Assembly (NCBI GenBank): GCA_000442125.1
Contig: KE546980.1
Location: forward strand, 744,001-808,000
From: Opeltia flavorubescens
Lineage: Eukaryota; Ascomycota; Lecanoromycetes; Teloschistales; Teloschistaceae
Length of the DNA stretch: 64,000 nucleotides
Reading direction: 5' to 3'
Of this stretch, positions 1-10,435 are shown piece after piece; position 1 is the first letter of the stretch, and each line of letters starts with the position of its first letter. The notes below the pieces were generated by a model. The model was not told the DNA's origin and did no database searches. It saw nothing but the letters and a program-made list of their open reading frames with translations. The position numbers and the translations under genes are program-made.

Positions 1-49
1 CTTGCCGTAGAAGATCAGATGCTGCATAAGGGTTGAAGTCGCTGGCCAT
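1..49 (-). CDS. Possible 5' end of a gene cut by the window edge
   Basis: Reading leftward from 49, an ATG in a good initiation context (GCCATGG) opens a frame that stays open to the window edge and starts MASDFNPYAASDLLRQ. I do not recognise the protein. The start is divergent from the RSC7-like gene, and the 600 bp between them would be a shared promoter region. Only 16 codons are visible, so a chance ORF cannot be excluded. Confidence 0.3.
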   Translation of the reverse strand, partial: MASDFNPYAASDLLRQ

Positions 50-648
50 GGCCTCGAATGCTGGGGCGGCGAGCCCTCGGGTTGAATCTCATGAATATAA
101 AACAAACCCAGTACTGTGCGCAAGACCTAAAGCATGCCAGCGTCAAGACTTTGCGGTCTGCTTTGGAAGAGACAGCCTCAGGATTGACAGATGATGAGAG
201 TAGTAGAGCTAGACGAACCCGCAGTTAACGAATGAGGCTGGGAACATCAAATGTAAAGCTTTGGCGGGGTGATCAAATGCTATCATCATGTCCCGCAATA
301 TGCCGGACGGACCTGCGCCAATTCCAAATTTTACATTTCACAGCCTTTTTCCCTCAGGTTCGGCAAATGCCAATACATACCTATCTATGCTTGTGTGGGT
401 CACGAGAACATTTTTTGACAGGGAGTTAAAAAAGGCACGAATAGTCAGATGGATGGGGAAAATCCAAGGATGGTCGCTTAGTAATCAGCCTTGTTTTCCA
501 AGCAATCATCAGTGTTCGAACTTGCCGAAATATCATGTTTAATACTTTCTTATATCCAGGTGAATCCCAAGCCCCTCCCCGCCAACATGGTAAAATATTC
601 ATTTTCAGTTGTCCTTTACCCGTTACTTCAGATCTAGTATAAACTACC
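50..648. other. Intergenic region upstream of the RSC7-like gene
   Basis: No convincing coding sequence. Two CCAAT pentamers occur on the plus strand near 318 and 368, which could bind a fungal CCAAT factor, but motifs this short are expected by chance. A TATA-like string lies near 94 and a 'tagtataaac' string sits just before the ATG at 649. The short ORFs here show no recognisable protein. Confidence 0.4.
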
Positions 649-2344
649 ATGACGAGAAGATCCAGAGCAGCGGCGCAAGCTGCCGCTGCTGCTACTAGTT
701 CGTCGACCCGCAGAATTTTAAGAAATGTTTCAACTCACTAGAAAATATAGGAACGCCCACCCCACAGACAGCGGACGTCTCTGACATTGAACCAATTGAA
801 CGTCAAGTCGATAGTTCCGCGTCACCACAATCTGCTGAAGCTGGTGAAGGGTCTCAAGACCGCACTCTACAGGAACAAGACGAGGATGAAGATGGCAATG
901 ATCTGGCTGTTTCCTTACATAACTCGGACATCGGCTCAAGACCTGCAACACCAGCGCGGTGTCAGCCACCAATCCCCGTGAAAAGACGTGCTGGACGTCC
1001 GCCTAGGTCACGTGCAAAGGTTTCTAATATCAACGACGATACTGAGTCACGTGACGCTGCTTCAGATGTGGGTACCCCTCGACGACGTGGGGGGTGGCGA
1101 GGGAGGGGATTTGGTGGAGGCAGATGGGGTAAGGCGAGAGGAGGGCCCTCACACATGACACAAGTGCCGCTAGATAAAGAAGGCAATATGGCGACTGTCA
1201 AGGATGATGAGATTGAATTGCCTGATGATCCGGAGGGAGAAACGAAGGTGGATAAAAACGGGACTTTACTTGGTGGTCGCGAGTACAAAGTCCGTGTCTT
1301 TACAATCAGCGGCAAAGGTGACCGCCTTTACATGTTATCGACAGAACCCGCAAGATGCATAGGATTTCGCGACAGCTATCTATTCTTTCAAAAACACAAG
1401 ACGCTCTGGAAGATAATTTTGACGGAGGAAGCAAAACGTGACCTGATTGAACGGTCCCTCATTCCGCATTCTTATAAGGGTCGAGCAATTGGTGTGGTCA
1501 CTGCACGATCGGTGTTCCGAGAATTTGGAGCAAAAATTGTCATTGGGGGGAGGAAGGTGGTCGACGATTATCAGGCCGCCGCTGCTCGGGCGAGAGGAGA
1601 CATTCAAGGGGAGCTAGCTGTCCCAGAAGACAAACTACCAGGAGAGGGCGATTCGTACGATAAGAACCGCTTCGTAGCATGGCATGGCGCTAGCAGCGTA
1701 TATCACACAGGGGGACCCAGCATCCCCTTACCAAATGGCAAGATAACCGAGGGAAAGAAACGTAAAGTGGTTGTGACGGGCAGTAATTGGATGCTCGAAC
1801 ATGCTCGAGAAGCCAGGTACTCTCTTGTTCCATCAAATTGACAAGGCAACACTAACGACTGGTTGCTAGTCGGTTCAATACCTCCATTGCATTGACCCGC
1901 CGGCGCAATCTTGACGGTGTCTACGATCCACATACGAATATCTTACAATATCCTAAAATAATGCAACCAACTCATGCTCGTTGGGAGGCTTGCGATATCA
2001 GCTACGAATCAACTTGTACAGAATCGCTCGACGGGGACAGAGAAGCAGACACCAAGTTTTCCCGCATCCCATCCGTACTCAAGCGCAACTTCCTAATCGC
2101 AGATACGTACTTAAGTAGTCCACCAGTGACGAGCTTCGGTGTCCCCGGTCCCGACGGAGAGATTCTAGACATCGGTCCCTCTAGCGTAGGAACGATATCT
2201 GGAAGTGTTGCTGCTGACCTGCCATTTGATAGCAGGATGGCATTACAATCCGCGCAACAGGAGGCCAGCGAATGGAAGTCCTTGTGGAAAGGCGAATGCT
2301 CAGATGGAGCGAGGGCGCAGCTTCGGATCAGTTATAATCAATAG
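649..2344 (+). CDS. RSC7: Chromatin-remodelling complex subunit, Rsc7/Npl6 (Swp82) family
   Basis: Nuclear subunit of a RSC/SWI-SNF type ATP-dependent nucleosome remodeller. Three exons, 649-697, 751-1816 and 1870-2344, join in frame to 529 codons. The introns (698-750 and 1817-1869, both 53 nt) have AG acceptors; the second has a textbook CTAAC branch site. Intron 1 has a weak donor (GTTCGT) and is inferred because the ATG frame closes at once without it. The N-terminus is Ala-rich, then acidic and Ser-rich, followed by a basic AT-hook-like KRRAGRPPRSR at about 94-104 and an Arg/Gly-rich patch at about 127-148. The conserved domain runs from about residue 165, with LPDDPEGETKVDKNGTLLGG, the REYKVRVF strand and WHGASSVYHTGG. 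The C-terminus has GVPGPDGEI and ends RISYNQ, as family members end in a similar YN tail. Start chosen because MTRRSRAAAQAAAAA matches the family's typical N-terminus from memory. Confidence 0.88.
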
Positions 2345-2426
2345 CTCTGCGCACTCTGGAAGTCACTAAATCGAGGGTGGAAATTTATATCCTTCCGTTT
2401 CTCCAGTTTTCCAAGACAATCACACG

Positions 2427-2942
2427 ATGGAACAGGGTCGACGTGGTACAACGTCCACGCTAGATGTTCGCCCAACTTCACCTACAGTATTCGTCAGTAC
2501 TAAAGAGTCAAAATGGTCAGAGGCCATCGCAATAGGTATCCCATCCCTGGCCACAAATGGCACTCAAAAGTTTGGCACCGCATCATTACTACGGCTTCAC
2601 CCCTGGTTTTCGTGCCATGGCCTGTTTTGGGATACAGCTATCACATCAGTAGAGATAGGTTTTGCAGATGCTTCCTTTGCTGAAGACATGGGTGAAGAGG
2701 ACCTTGAAATGCAACATTATGCCCTCAAAGCTAAGAAACCAGCAGACAACCATACTGACGAAGGCTCAGTCGGATTCTGGAAAGAGCAACATTCCATGAG
2801 CAAGAAACGTTTGATGCTATGCAACGTGCGTCGAACAAAAAGATTAATTGGAAAGGTCGCAGCCTGTTTAGAGCAGAGTGAGAAGCTTAAGAAGGGAGTT
2901 TTAAGGCACAAGTCCAGATTTATGCAAGCTTATCGTCATTAA
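2427..2942 (+). CDS. Unrecognised 171-codon ORF
   Basis: An ATG-initiated single-exon frame begins 82 bp after the RSC7-like stop. The product has a hydrophobic/aromatic middle (LHPWFSCHGLFWDT), an acidic stretch around 90 and a strongly basic C-terminal third rich in Lys and Arg. I see no signal peptide, membrane segment or known motif. It could be a small real gene, a degraded remnant, or chance coding in the RSC7 3' flank. Spacing is tight for an independent promoter. No function is assigned. Confidence 0.25.
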   Translation: MEQGRRGTTSTLDVRPTSPTVFVSTKESKWSEAIAIGIPSLATNGTQKFGTASLLRLHPWFSCHGLFWDTAITSVEIGFADASFAEDMGEEDLEMQHYALKAKKPADNHTDEGSVGFWKEQHSMSKKRLMLCNVRRTKRLIGKVAACLEQSEKLKKGVLRHKSRFMQAYRH

Positions 2943-4392
2943 ATGTCCGAGTCGCGTACAGTCCCATTGGGTTTGGAGGGCTGGGAAGATGTATGTAGGA
3001 GATTGCATCTGGCCCATTGAGATTACTACCTTCTTCAGAGAAGACTACTACTAGAAAGACATTGCAATCTATAGTCTACATCGGACAGTGAGAACTCAAT
3101 ACCATGTTTCCAAAGAGTCTTAGTGACAATCCACGCCTTCAACCATTAGGATCATAATGGAAGAGGACTTCGCTTCCCCTACACGTGGATGATGTAGGCA
3201 ACGAAGCAACTAGATCAGTACGTACAAGGCAGCATTGATGCCGGGTCATATTGCAAAGGGTATTACTATTACCCTCAATTCTTTAATGCCATCATTAAAT
3301 CCAGTAGAGCCACGTCTACTTTCCATAGGTGCAAGTAAGAGTACGACGTAAGACGAAAATTTGAATAGTGGGATGACGCTTGTTTCCGTATGGTGGTAGA
3401 AGCCGATATTCTAATTTAGTCAGCAGCCAAATCTCCGCCGGTTCTGCGACCCGTGGCCCTCCACATCCCCCCTTCTCATCATTTTTGCTTTCTTCACCGT
3501 TGTGACAGCAAAATTCTGTCGTGTACCCTCTCCTTCTCCTCCACAACGTCTCCCTGCTCCCTCTTCGCAGCTGATCTCACGCCGAACATCCTATCAACAC
3601 CCACACTGTATGCCCACTTTAGACCCTTCAACGTCTACTGCCGCCATCATATATTGCAGCGTCCAGAATCGAAGTCTCGGTCTACTGGCAACAACACCAA
3701 TCGCAGTACACTACGCTTCTATCACTCTCGATCACAGCCAACCCGCGAACTCATCTATTGGCTATTCGGACGCCCTGGCCTCCAGCTGTAACACTATCTT
3801 CTACAACGCGCAATGAGTCGGCTCTAGTGACGCTACAGAGCGTGCCTCTCGGTATCAGCCGATTTCCCAGTCAGACCACATTTGTCCTTGGTCATACTAT
3901 CCTACCGAACCCAGCTACAACGAGCTTTTTGCTAAGTCTCGTCGCAATTGGGAGCAGTGCGAATACTCAAACCTATATCTGTCTTACCAAACGCCCGTCT
4001 TCCGAACTTATCAGATCAGTCTGGCGGGCTCTTGTTGATTCGATTCTTCAAACTATCCTCTCCGACTTGTTCATTGGAATCTTCAAAGCCAGCTGCAACC
4101 TCTCAACAGCGCGGTGAAACGATTCATTGCACACTTTTGGCATCTATAACTGAAATTCAGTCTCTCTCTCTCTATGGAGATTTGAAGTTTCACCGGTCTG
4201 ATCCGCCGTGCCTTGGCCGGCAACGCGTGCGCTCCAAGAGCCAATCGTGGCAACGGGCATACAGGTCAAGGTCACGAAGTAGGACGACTAGCAGACTTCT
4301 GTGTCGCCCGGGGCTAATCGTCTACGTTTCTAGAGCGGGCGAGAGTCGAGTACACCCTGCAACCCCAAAACTCGACGTTCCGAGCCAGCATC
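2943..4392. promoter_or_regulatory. Upstream and probable long 5' leader region of the cyclin gene
   Basis: About 1.4 kb with no recognisable protein. From about 3,440 to 3,650 the plus strand is pyrimidine-rich (runs of CT, CCCCCCTT, TTCTCCTCC), the composition typical just upstream of transcription starts in filamentous fungi. A (TC)n tract lies near 4,159-4,174. Overlapping ORFs of 104-155 codons in different frames look like chance openings, although any ATGs in a transcribed leader could act as upstream ORFs. Confidence 0.45.
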
Positions 4393-5850
4393 ATGCCATC
4401 GTTCTATTCTTTTGAGATGCCTCAACAGCTACCATTAACTCCACCTGACTTTTATGAAACGTATCCAGAGACTATGAGTGGACTAACGTATCAGACCGAT
4501 CAGTGCGTCACTCAGGCTTATAACGCAGCACAATATGGGAACTACGATATCAGTCAACAAGCTACGACAAAAAAGACGGGGAACATGTTGGCTGCGTTAC
4601 CACCTACCAAACTTGGAAAGGAAAACGAGCGACGCTCGAGTAACGGAATGGATATTTCCAACCACACCCAAATGGACGGGTCGAGTTCAGCTATCAACCC
4701 AAAATTGCCGTCTGTCAATGTTCCAGAGCGAAATCGGGTTGAACCGCGGCAACAGCAATTAGGACCGCCTGCTCAAGCACCTCCCATCAAAGAAGAGAAA
4801 GCCACAGGAGGGGTTGCCATTCATCTCGATTACGAAATGGAGCAGATGGCTGAATACGTGGCGGAAATGACGCAGGGAATGTATGATCTCTATGAATCCC
4901 GCATCTGCTTGGCAGACATTGACATCCTTCGAAGCGTGAATCCCAAGGTCCTGGTGGCCTCCGCCTTCCGCAAATATGTCCTGCAGGTCTTATCATCTAC
5001 TCGCTTGCCAAGCTCAACAATCCTTCTTGGTCTACATTATCTGGCGACAAGAATGAGCCTGCTGCCCTCAGGCGGCCCCTATCCGTCCGGAAAGGGACAG
5101 ATTTATCGTATGCTCACAACAGCACTGTTGTTAGGCTCCAAGTTTCTTGACGATAACACGTTTCAAAATCGATCGTGGTCCGAGGTGAGCAATATTCCGG
5201 TGAGCGAACTCAATATTCTTGAGATCGACTGGCTTATAGCCATTGGTTGGAATCTGCACGTCGACCCAGAAGATACCCAAGGCTTCACATTGTGGCGGAC
5301 TCACTGGCAACAATGGCAGGCCAAGCGCCTCGAGCTGTCGATCGTATCCCTAAAGCTTACAGCTTTGGATGCCAATGTCCACAGGCTGCAGCACATTTCG
5401 AAGACTCATCCAACTCTGACATCAATTTACCCGCCAGCTCATAATCATAAAGTATGCAACAATAACAACAACACCGGATCGAACTGTTACACAACACCCC
5501 AATGGCGTTTGCCCGGATATGATCGCTGGCCTTCGCTCCAGGCTAGGACAGAGTACTCGCCGCCCTCAGCACCGGAGACTGGCCCGACAACTCCTGAATG
5601 GTACCGGGGCTCAGCTGACTATGAGTACAACTGTACTTCGGACACACCTTCCACGAACGCCATACACGCCGCTCCACAGTTCTCGTATCCTTCGTTCCAT
5701 CAGACTCCGTACTCTACGCCTTACCCCCAGCCGTGGCTGGCAAGGAAATGGAACGGACATCCCATCTCTTGCAAATGTACGGGTTGTCTCCCATCCCCCG
5801 AGCGGTACTTGATTGGCTCCGGATATCAGCTGCAATCAGTCTTTGGCTAG
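4393..5850 (+). CDS. CLG1: Clg1-like cyclin of the Pho85 (Pcl) type
   Basis: Predicted regulatory subunit of a Pho85-type cyclin-dependent kinase. Single exon of 485 codons. Residues 1-140 are low-complexity, Gln/Asn/Ser/Pro-rich. A cyclin box spans about 188-292: AFRKYVLQVLSSTRLPSSTI, then LGLHYLATRM, YRMLTTALLLGSKFLDDNTF with the helix-3 Lys250 and Asp253-Asp254, and WSEVSNIPVSELNILEIDWL. Residues 293-455 are a disordered Pro/Tyr/Asn tail. The last 27 residues carry CKCTGC (Cys460, 462, 465) and RYLIGSGY, a tail I recall as conserved in fungal Clg1-like proteins. The start could instead be the second Met (4417), giving MPQQLPLTPP; the context does not decide. The Clg1 assignment over other Pcl cyclins rests on the overall layout and that tail. 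Confidence 0.8.
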   Translation: MPSFYSFEMPQQLPLTPPDFYETYPETMSGLTYQTDQCVTQAYNAAQYGNYDISQQATTKKTGNMLAALPPTKLGKENERRSSNGMDISNHTQMDGSSSAINPKLPSVNVPERNRVEPRQQQLGPPAQAPPIKEEKATGGVAIHLDYEMEQMAEYVAEMTQGMYDLYESRICLADIDILRSVNPKVLVASAFRKYVLQVLSSTRLPSSTILLGLHYLATRMSLLPSGGPYPSGKGQIYRMLTTALLLGSKFLDDNTFQNRSWSEVSNIPVSELNILEIDWLIAIGWNLHVDPEDTQGFTLWRTHWQQWQAKRLELSIVSLKLTALDANVHRLQHISKTHPTLTSIYPPAHNHKVCNNNNNTGSNCYTTPQWRLPGYDRWPSLQARTEYSPPSAPETGPTTPEWYRGSADYEYNCTSDTPSTNAIHAAPQFSYPSFHQTPYSTPYPQPWLARKWNGHPISCKCTGCLPSPERYLIGSGYQLQSVFG

Positions 5851-7180
5851 TAAGTGCATCGGCGACGGTCTCGATTCAAGTGGTGGCTTCTTCCGGCAAC
5901 GGCATCTGCGATCAGTGTTATCCGATACTTTATCGATGGTCTCAGTCAAAGATCACTCCGTTCTCCGGTTTTCTCCAGGATTTTTTCCCTTCAGCATTAC
6001 TTTCGGTATATTCAAACACGGATATCAGCCACTCGTTCTTCTTCTTTTTCCCGGTCGGTGATCATCGATGCCTCGCGACATGGCTTACGACTTGGAAAAT
6101 CATCAATTATCACTCTATTGTATCACGTCATACTAGAGTTTGATCGGAATAACAACATCGGACTTCTTCCAGGCGCTCTAGACTTCAATCCATAGGTCCT
6201 TCATTTTTCTTCGATTTGGTTTGGTAGACATGAAGCATTTGTCGCGTCACATCTTGAGCGTCACCATCAATACTTTTGCATTTCCTGGCATTGGAGGACT
6301 AAGCGTCGAGCAAGGGGGTTGTTTTCCCCCCTTTTGACATGACTTTGTTGTTGGAAGGTAAAAGTTTCACATTATTGATCGACGATCGGGGCACTTTCGG
6401 ATGGCTGCTACATTACTCCAAGCATTGTGAACAAGTCTTGTAAGTTCGTTTATACCAATGACAGTTCGAAAACTCCAGAGGCTGGCTTCAATGCAAGTAT
6501 GACATGTTAAAAGAATTCAATACCATTTTAGAAGCTTTGAGAGAGCCTTTTCTGGGTGATCATAGATGGTGGCGCATAGGAGATAGAGAAGCACATCAAA
6601 CGCAACCTACGACGAAAGAACTATATCTGCACTTATTAAATAGGCTTGTTAGATAGTCTGTAAGCTTTCCCAAAGCTATCCCTGACCTCAGGTTGTTCGG
6701 CGTGGCTTATTTCCAAACACCTATATTAATGACTGCTACACCCAATGAGTAGCACTCGGATCAATTAAAGATCAAGGTAGAGTGCCCAGCTAAGCTTATG
6801 ATCTTTCCCGCAGCAGTACCTTGAACTAACAGTTCTTGCTGATTAATACAAGGATGGGTGGCGGGTTGGAGTTTGCTTCAGAAATACTTGTACCTGTTTC
6901 CAGAGCTATCAATTGCGAGTGCTACATTGCCAGATAATCACAATGAGCAAACAGAGTCTTGTATTAGCAGGGACGGCCGCATGCGTATCAACACTACATA
7001 TGGCGCGGGGGGACAACAGTCGTCAGATAGAAATACAAGTAGTTCAGGTACACGAGGATGGGGATCTTAGATGACATGTCCAAAGCCTGCGCCATCGCCA
7101 TGTTTCATTGGGACAAAATGCGTCCAAGGTGAATTCGCTTCAATAGCACAAAGAGCCGCAACAGATACTGCTGACGTAAA
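5851..7180. other. Tail-to-tail intergenic region between the cyclin gene and RPT5
   Basis: Convergent 3' flanks of two genes. I see no tRNA, repeat or credible gene. A 70-codon ORF at 6858-7070 has no family resemblance. The region probably carries both 3' UTRs and polyadenylation signals. Confidence 0.5.
6312..6333. other. Short G/C hairpin in the convergent intergenic region
   Basis: AAGGGGG at 6312-6318 can pair with CCCCCTT at 6327-6333 around an 8-nt loop. It is the only strong short hairpin I noticed between the two 3' ends. A role in 3' end formation is a guess; fungal genes do not use bacterial-type terminators. Confidence 0.3.
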
Positions 7181-8748
7181 TTACGCATAGAAATTGACCG
7201 TCTCCTTTTTCTTGGCCTGCATATCAACTCATTAGTGGCATTCACCTTGAAAGGGTGTGTGCGTCCTGAGCTACTTGCCTGAACTTCAGCGATAGCATCT
7301 ACATAATGCTCATGCCCGATCTTAACCATTCCCTTACGCAGGGCTATCATTCCCGCCTCTACGCAAACAGCTTTCAGCTGGGCTCCGCCGAACTCATCAG
7401 TACTCCGCGATAATTCCGGCCAATTGACACCCTCGTCGACCGTCATCTTCCGACTGTGAATCTTCAGGATTTGAGCTCGTGCTTCCTCATTTGGAAGCGG
7501 AAATTCAATTTTGCGATCGAGGCGGCCTGAACGTAGAAGAGCCGGATCCAGTACGTCGACACGATTTGTAGCTGCGAGGACTTTAACCCGGTCGTCTGAA
7601 GCGAATCCGTCGAGTTGGTTCAACAACTCCAGCATTGTGCGCTGTACCTCTCGGTCACCGCTCTTCTCGCTATCAAAGCGTTTCGTGCCCACAGCGTCTA
7701 ACTCGTCAATGAAGATGATTGATGGCGCCTTCTCTTTCGCGAGCGCGAAGCAGTCACGAACCAATTTAGCTCCATCGCCAATAAACATCTGCACTAACTG
7801 GGGACCAGCAAGTTTGAGGAAGGTTGCGTCTGTCTGGGCTGCACAAGCGCGAGCAAGAAGGGTTTTACCGGTACCAGGGGGGCCATACATCAGCGCTCCT
7901 AAAAGGAGTTAGTCATTGGTATGGAGTGTATTTTTATCCTGTTTGCTTACCCTTAGGTGCTTTAATGCCAATTTTTTTGAACCGCTCGGCTTCTTTCATG
8001 GGCCACACAACAGCTTCGACAAGCTCTTCAATTTGTTTGTCCAAGCCACCAACATCAGTATATTTCTCCGTCGGCTTCTCATCGACCTCCATAGCTTTGA
8101 CCCGACTGTCGTACTCGGCTGGAAGCGTGTCCAATACCAGATATGAATCTTTATTGACTCCTATCAAATCACCAGGCTTGAGCGTAGTATGATCAACGAG
8201 GCCAATGAGTGGAAGGAAGATTGTCTGACGGGTTGAGGTCTTGATGACCGCAGACTTGCCGATACGGGTGGCGTCAAGGTCAATGTTAGCCCCCTCTTCC
8301 GCTGCATCTTTCTCTACATCAAGGTCTAACAGCTCAACAACGTTTCCTACAAGGTATGGTAGCTGCCTAGATAGGGTGAAATAAGTTAGCCAGAATGTCG
8401 TACCCACTAATGCACCACTTCAAACCTATTGTTCTCAATTTTCTCGAGATTATCTTTGATCTTCTCCTTCATTGCTCCTTGTTCATGCGATAATCGCTGG
8501 AATTCACTTTTCATGATTCTCATGTCATTGTCCAGCAGCCGCCGTCGCATGTTGATATCTCTTGTACTTGAATGCAAAACCTCTGTGTCTATGAGATCCT
8601 CCTCTTTCATTTCTTTCTGGGTCTCGGTATCTGCATCTTTCATTTCCGCATCGCGGTCTTCACTCGGTCCATTATCCTTGTCAGCATTTTCCTTTTTTTC
8701 CTCTTTCCCCTCACGCTCCAAATCATCTAGATCCTCGAGGGTCGACAT
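7181..8748 (-). CDS. RPT5: 26S proteasome regulatory particle AAA-ATPase subunit Rpt5
   Basis: One of six ATPases of the proteasome base, which unfolds ubiquitinated substrates and opens the 20S gate; cytosol and nucleus. Exons on the minus strand: 8748-8426, 8366-7951, 7898-7279 and 7216-7181, joining to 464 residues, normal for the family. An acidic Lys/Glu-rich N-terminus leads to a coiled coil (about 60-107) and the OB domain ([14 protein letters not shown] onward). The ATPase domain shows Walker A GPPGTGKT (252-259), pore loop MFIGDG (284-289), Walker B IIFIDEL (307-313), sensor ATNR (356-359) and arginine fingers in [10 protein letters not shown] (369-375). The C-terminus [11 protein letters not shown] ends in a hydrophobic-Tyr-X tail (FYA), which docks into the 20S alpha ring. 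Start is [13 protein letters not shown]; an upstream in-frame TTG is not needed. Introns are 59, 52 and 62 nt. Confidence 0.96.
7217..7278 (-). other. GC-AG intron of RPT5
   Basis: The last RPT5 intron begins CAG|GCAAGT, the consensus of the minor GC-AG class, and ends TATGCAG. A CTAAT branch-like site precedes the acceptor. The conserved junction [14 protein letters not shown] fixes both ends, and the nearby GT does not give a frame that preserves the C-terminus. The final exon is only 12 codons including the stop and holds the gate-opening tail. Confidence 0.88.
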
Positions 8749-8990
8749 GATATGGGCTGAATTCAATCAGAGTACGTATAATGGGTATAATATAGGGTTG
8801 AATTGTTAAAGACCAACGGCTGAGCTGTTAGTGAGAAACCCTGTAGTGATCGCTCGGGGAATCTCAAGTCGGTAGCACAATCCCTCCGGAATTAACGCGC
8901 GCTAAATCCTCGTTTGATGGGACTTTAAAGCGAGCGGCAACCCAATTTTCGGCCCATTTACTTTATTACTAGCAGCAGACCACCGTTTAT
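8749..8990 (-). promoter_or_regulatory. RPT5 promoter region against the isochore edge
   Basis: About 240 bp of normal-composition DNA separates the RPT5 start codon from the AT-rich block. I see no classical yeast PACE element (GGTGGCAAA); no other regulator can be called. The promoter is either this short or reaches into the AT-rich DNA. Confidence 0.55.
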
Positions 8991-9840
8991 AAAAGAAAAA
9001 TAGAATAGAATACACTAAAGAACTAATAGAAATAGTAATAAATAAGTACAATTGATAAAAACGAACAAATTTCGAAAAATAAATAAAAAATTTAATAAAT
9101 TTTATTATAAACTATTTATTAATTTAGAATTTTATAATAGAATAAATTTTTAATATTTTTAAAAACTTTTAAAAAAACCAATTTTATTTATTTAGTAAAA
9201 AAAAATTTTTTGAATAAAAAAAATAATAAAATTAAAAAATAAAATATAATAAAACTAATATTTATATTTTATAATATTAAAAAAATATATTATAGATTTA
9301 AATTTAATAAAAAATTTATATATAAAAAAAATTATAAATATTTTTATTTGATTTTATTTAATTAATTATTTATATATATTAAAAGAAAATATATAATAAT
9401 TCGATTATATTAATAAATATATAACGAATTTAATATATTAATAAAACGAAAAATTATTTTCTCGATTTCGAGTAAATAACTAGTTTATTTTTTAAATTTA
9501 ATAGCTTTAAATTGAATTTAATAGATAGAATATATAATAAAAAAAATAGATTAATTTAAAGCTAGCTCGAATTTTATTTATTTTTAATAAAAATATTAAA
9601 TAAAAAAAAAATTGAAAATTTTTACTATAATAATTTATCGCTAAACTCGTTATATTCGAATTTTTAAATTTTTTTTATTTTATTTCTATTTTTTAAAAGT
9701 TTTAATATATTAAATATCGATTTTAATTAAATATAAAAATCTTTTTTAAATAATTAAACGAGTTTTTTAATATAGATTAAATTATTTTATTACTATAAAT
9801 ATTCATAAAAATTAGATTGAATTTTTTTATAATAGATTTA
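8990..9840. other. Unassigned AT-rich DNA at the isochore edge
   Basis: Strongly AT-rich, with a few residual CG-containing words (TTTCTCGATTTCGAG near 9,460; CTCGTTATATTCGAA near 9,645). It precedes a reversed copy of repeat C and may be its continuation, but I cannot align it by eye. Confidence 0.5.
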
Positions 9841-10435
9841 GCAAATAAAAAATTTAATTAATATAAAAAATTGATTTTTATTTATTTATTTATTAGTAAT
9901 AAAATATTTTCGATAAACAAAAAAAATTAAATTCTAGCTAAATTTTATAAATTTAATAATAAAGTTTTTTTTATATATAATAATTAATAAAATATTTTTA
10001 TTTTAAATATTTAAAAAATATATTTTTATATTATAAAAATTTTAAAATTTAAATAAAAATAATTAGTACTATAAATAATATAAAATCTATTCTAATAGTT
10101 TTATTATACCTTTATTGAAAAAATTTAAAAAATTAAAAAAACTTATAGGATTAAAATAGCTAATAGAATTAAAAAATTTAATAGAACTAAAAAGTTTAAT
10201 AAAATTAAAAAAAATTTTAAAAAAAAATTAATTTATTTAATTTTTTAATTATTAATTATTTTTTTATTATATTTAATAAAAATTGCTAAATATAAAAAAA
10301 AAATTTAATTAAAAAACTAAAAAAATTAATAAGTTCGAATTTTATAATTTTTTAAATTTTTAATATTTTTAATATTAAATAGAATTATTATAAATTTATT
10401 TTTTTTTTAAATTATTTTAAAAAAATTTCAAATTT
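9840..10435 (-). repeat. Repeat family C, reversed copy 1
   Basis: Read on the minus strand this follows 25,468-26,130 in order: the TAAAAAATTGATTT and TCTAGCT words, the TTTAAATTTAAATAAAAA tract, the decayed minisatellite (ATTAAAATAGCTAATAGAATTA near 10,150) and the TTCGAATTTTATAA word near 10,335. It is more decayed than the 25.5-kb copy. Boundaries are approximate. Confidence 0.6.

Noticed and set aside
3453-4415. Overlapping ORFs of 104-155 codons upstream of the cyclin gene
   Set aside because: They sit in different frames of a pyrimidine-rich leader, have low-complexity Ser/Thr/Pro/Leu content and resemble no protein family.
6858-7070. 70-codon ORF between the cyclin gene and RPT5
   Set aside because: No recognisable motif, no splice or promoter support, and located in the convergent 3' flank.
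7511-8809. Plus-strand ORFs of 122-133 codons over the RPT5 locus
   Set aside because: They are antisense shadows of the clearly conserved minus-strand Rpt5 exons.
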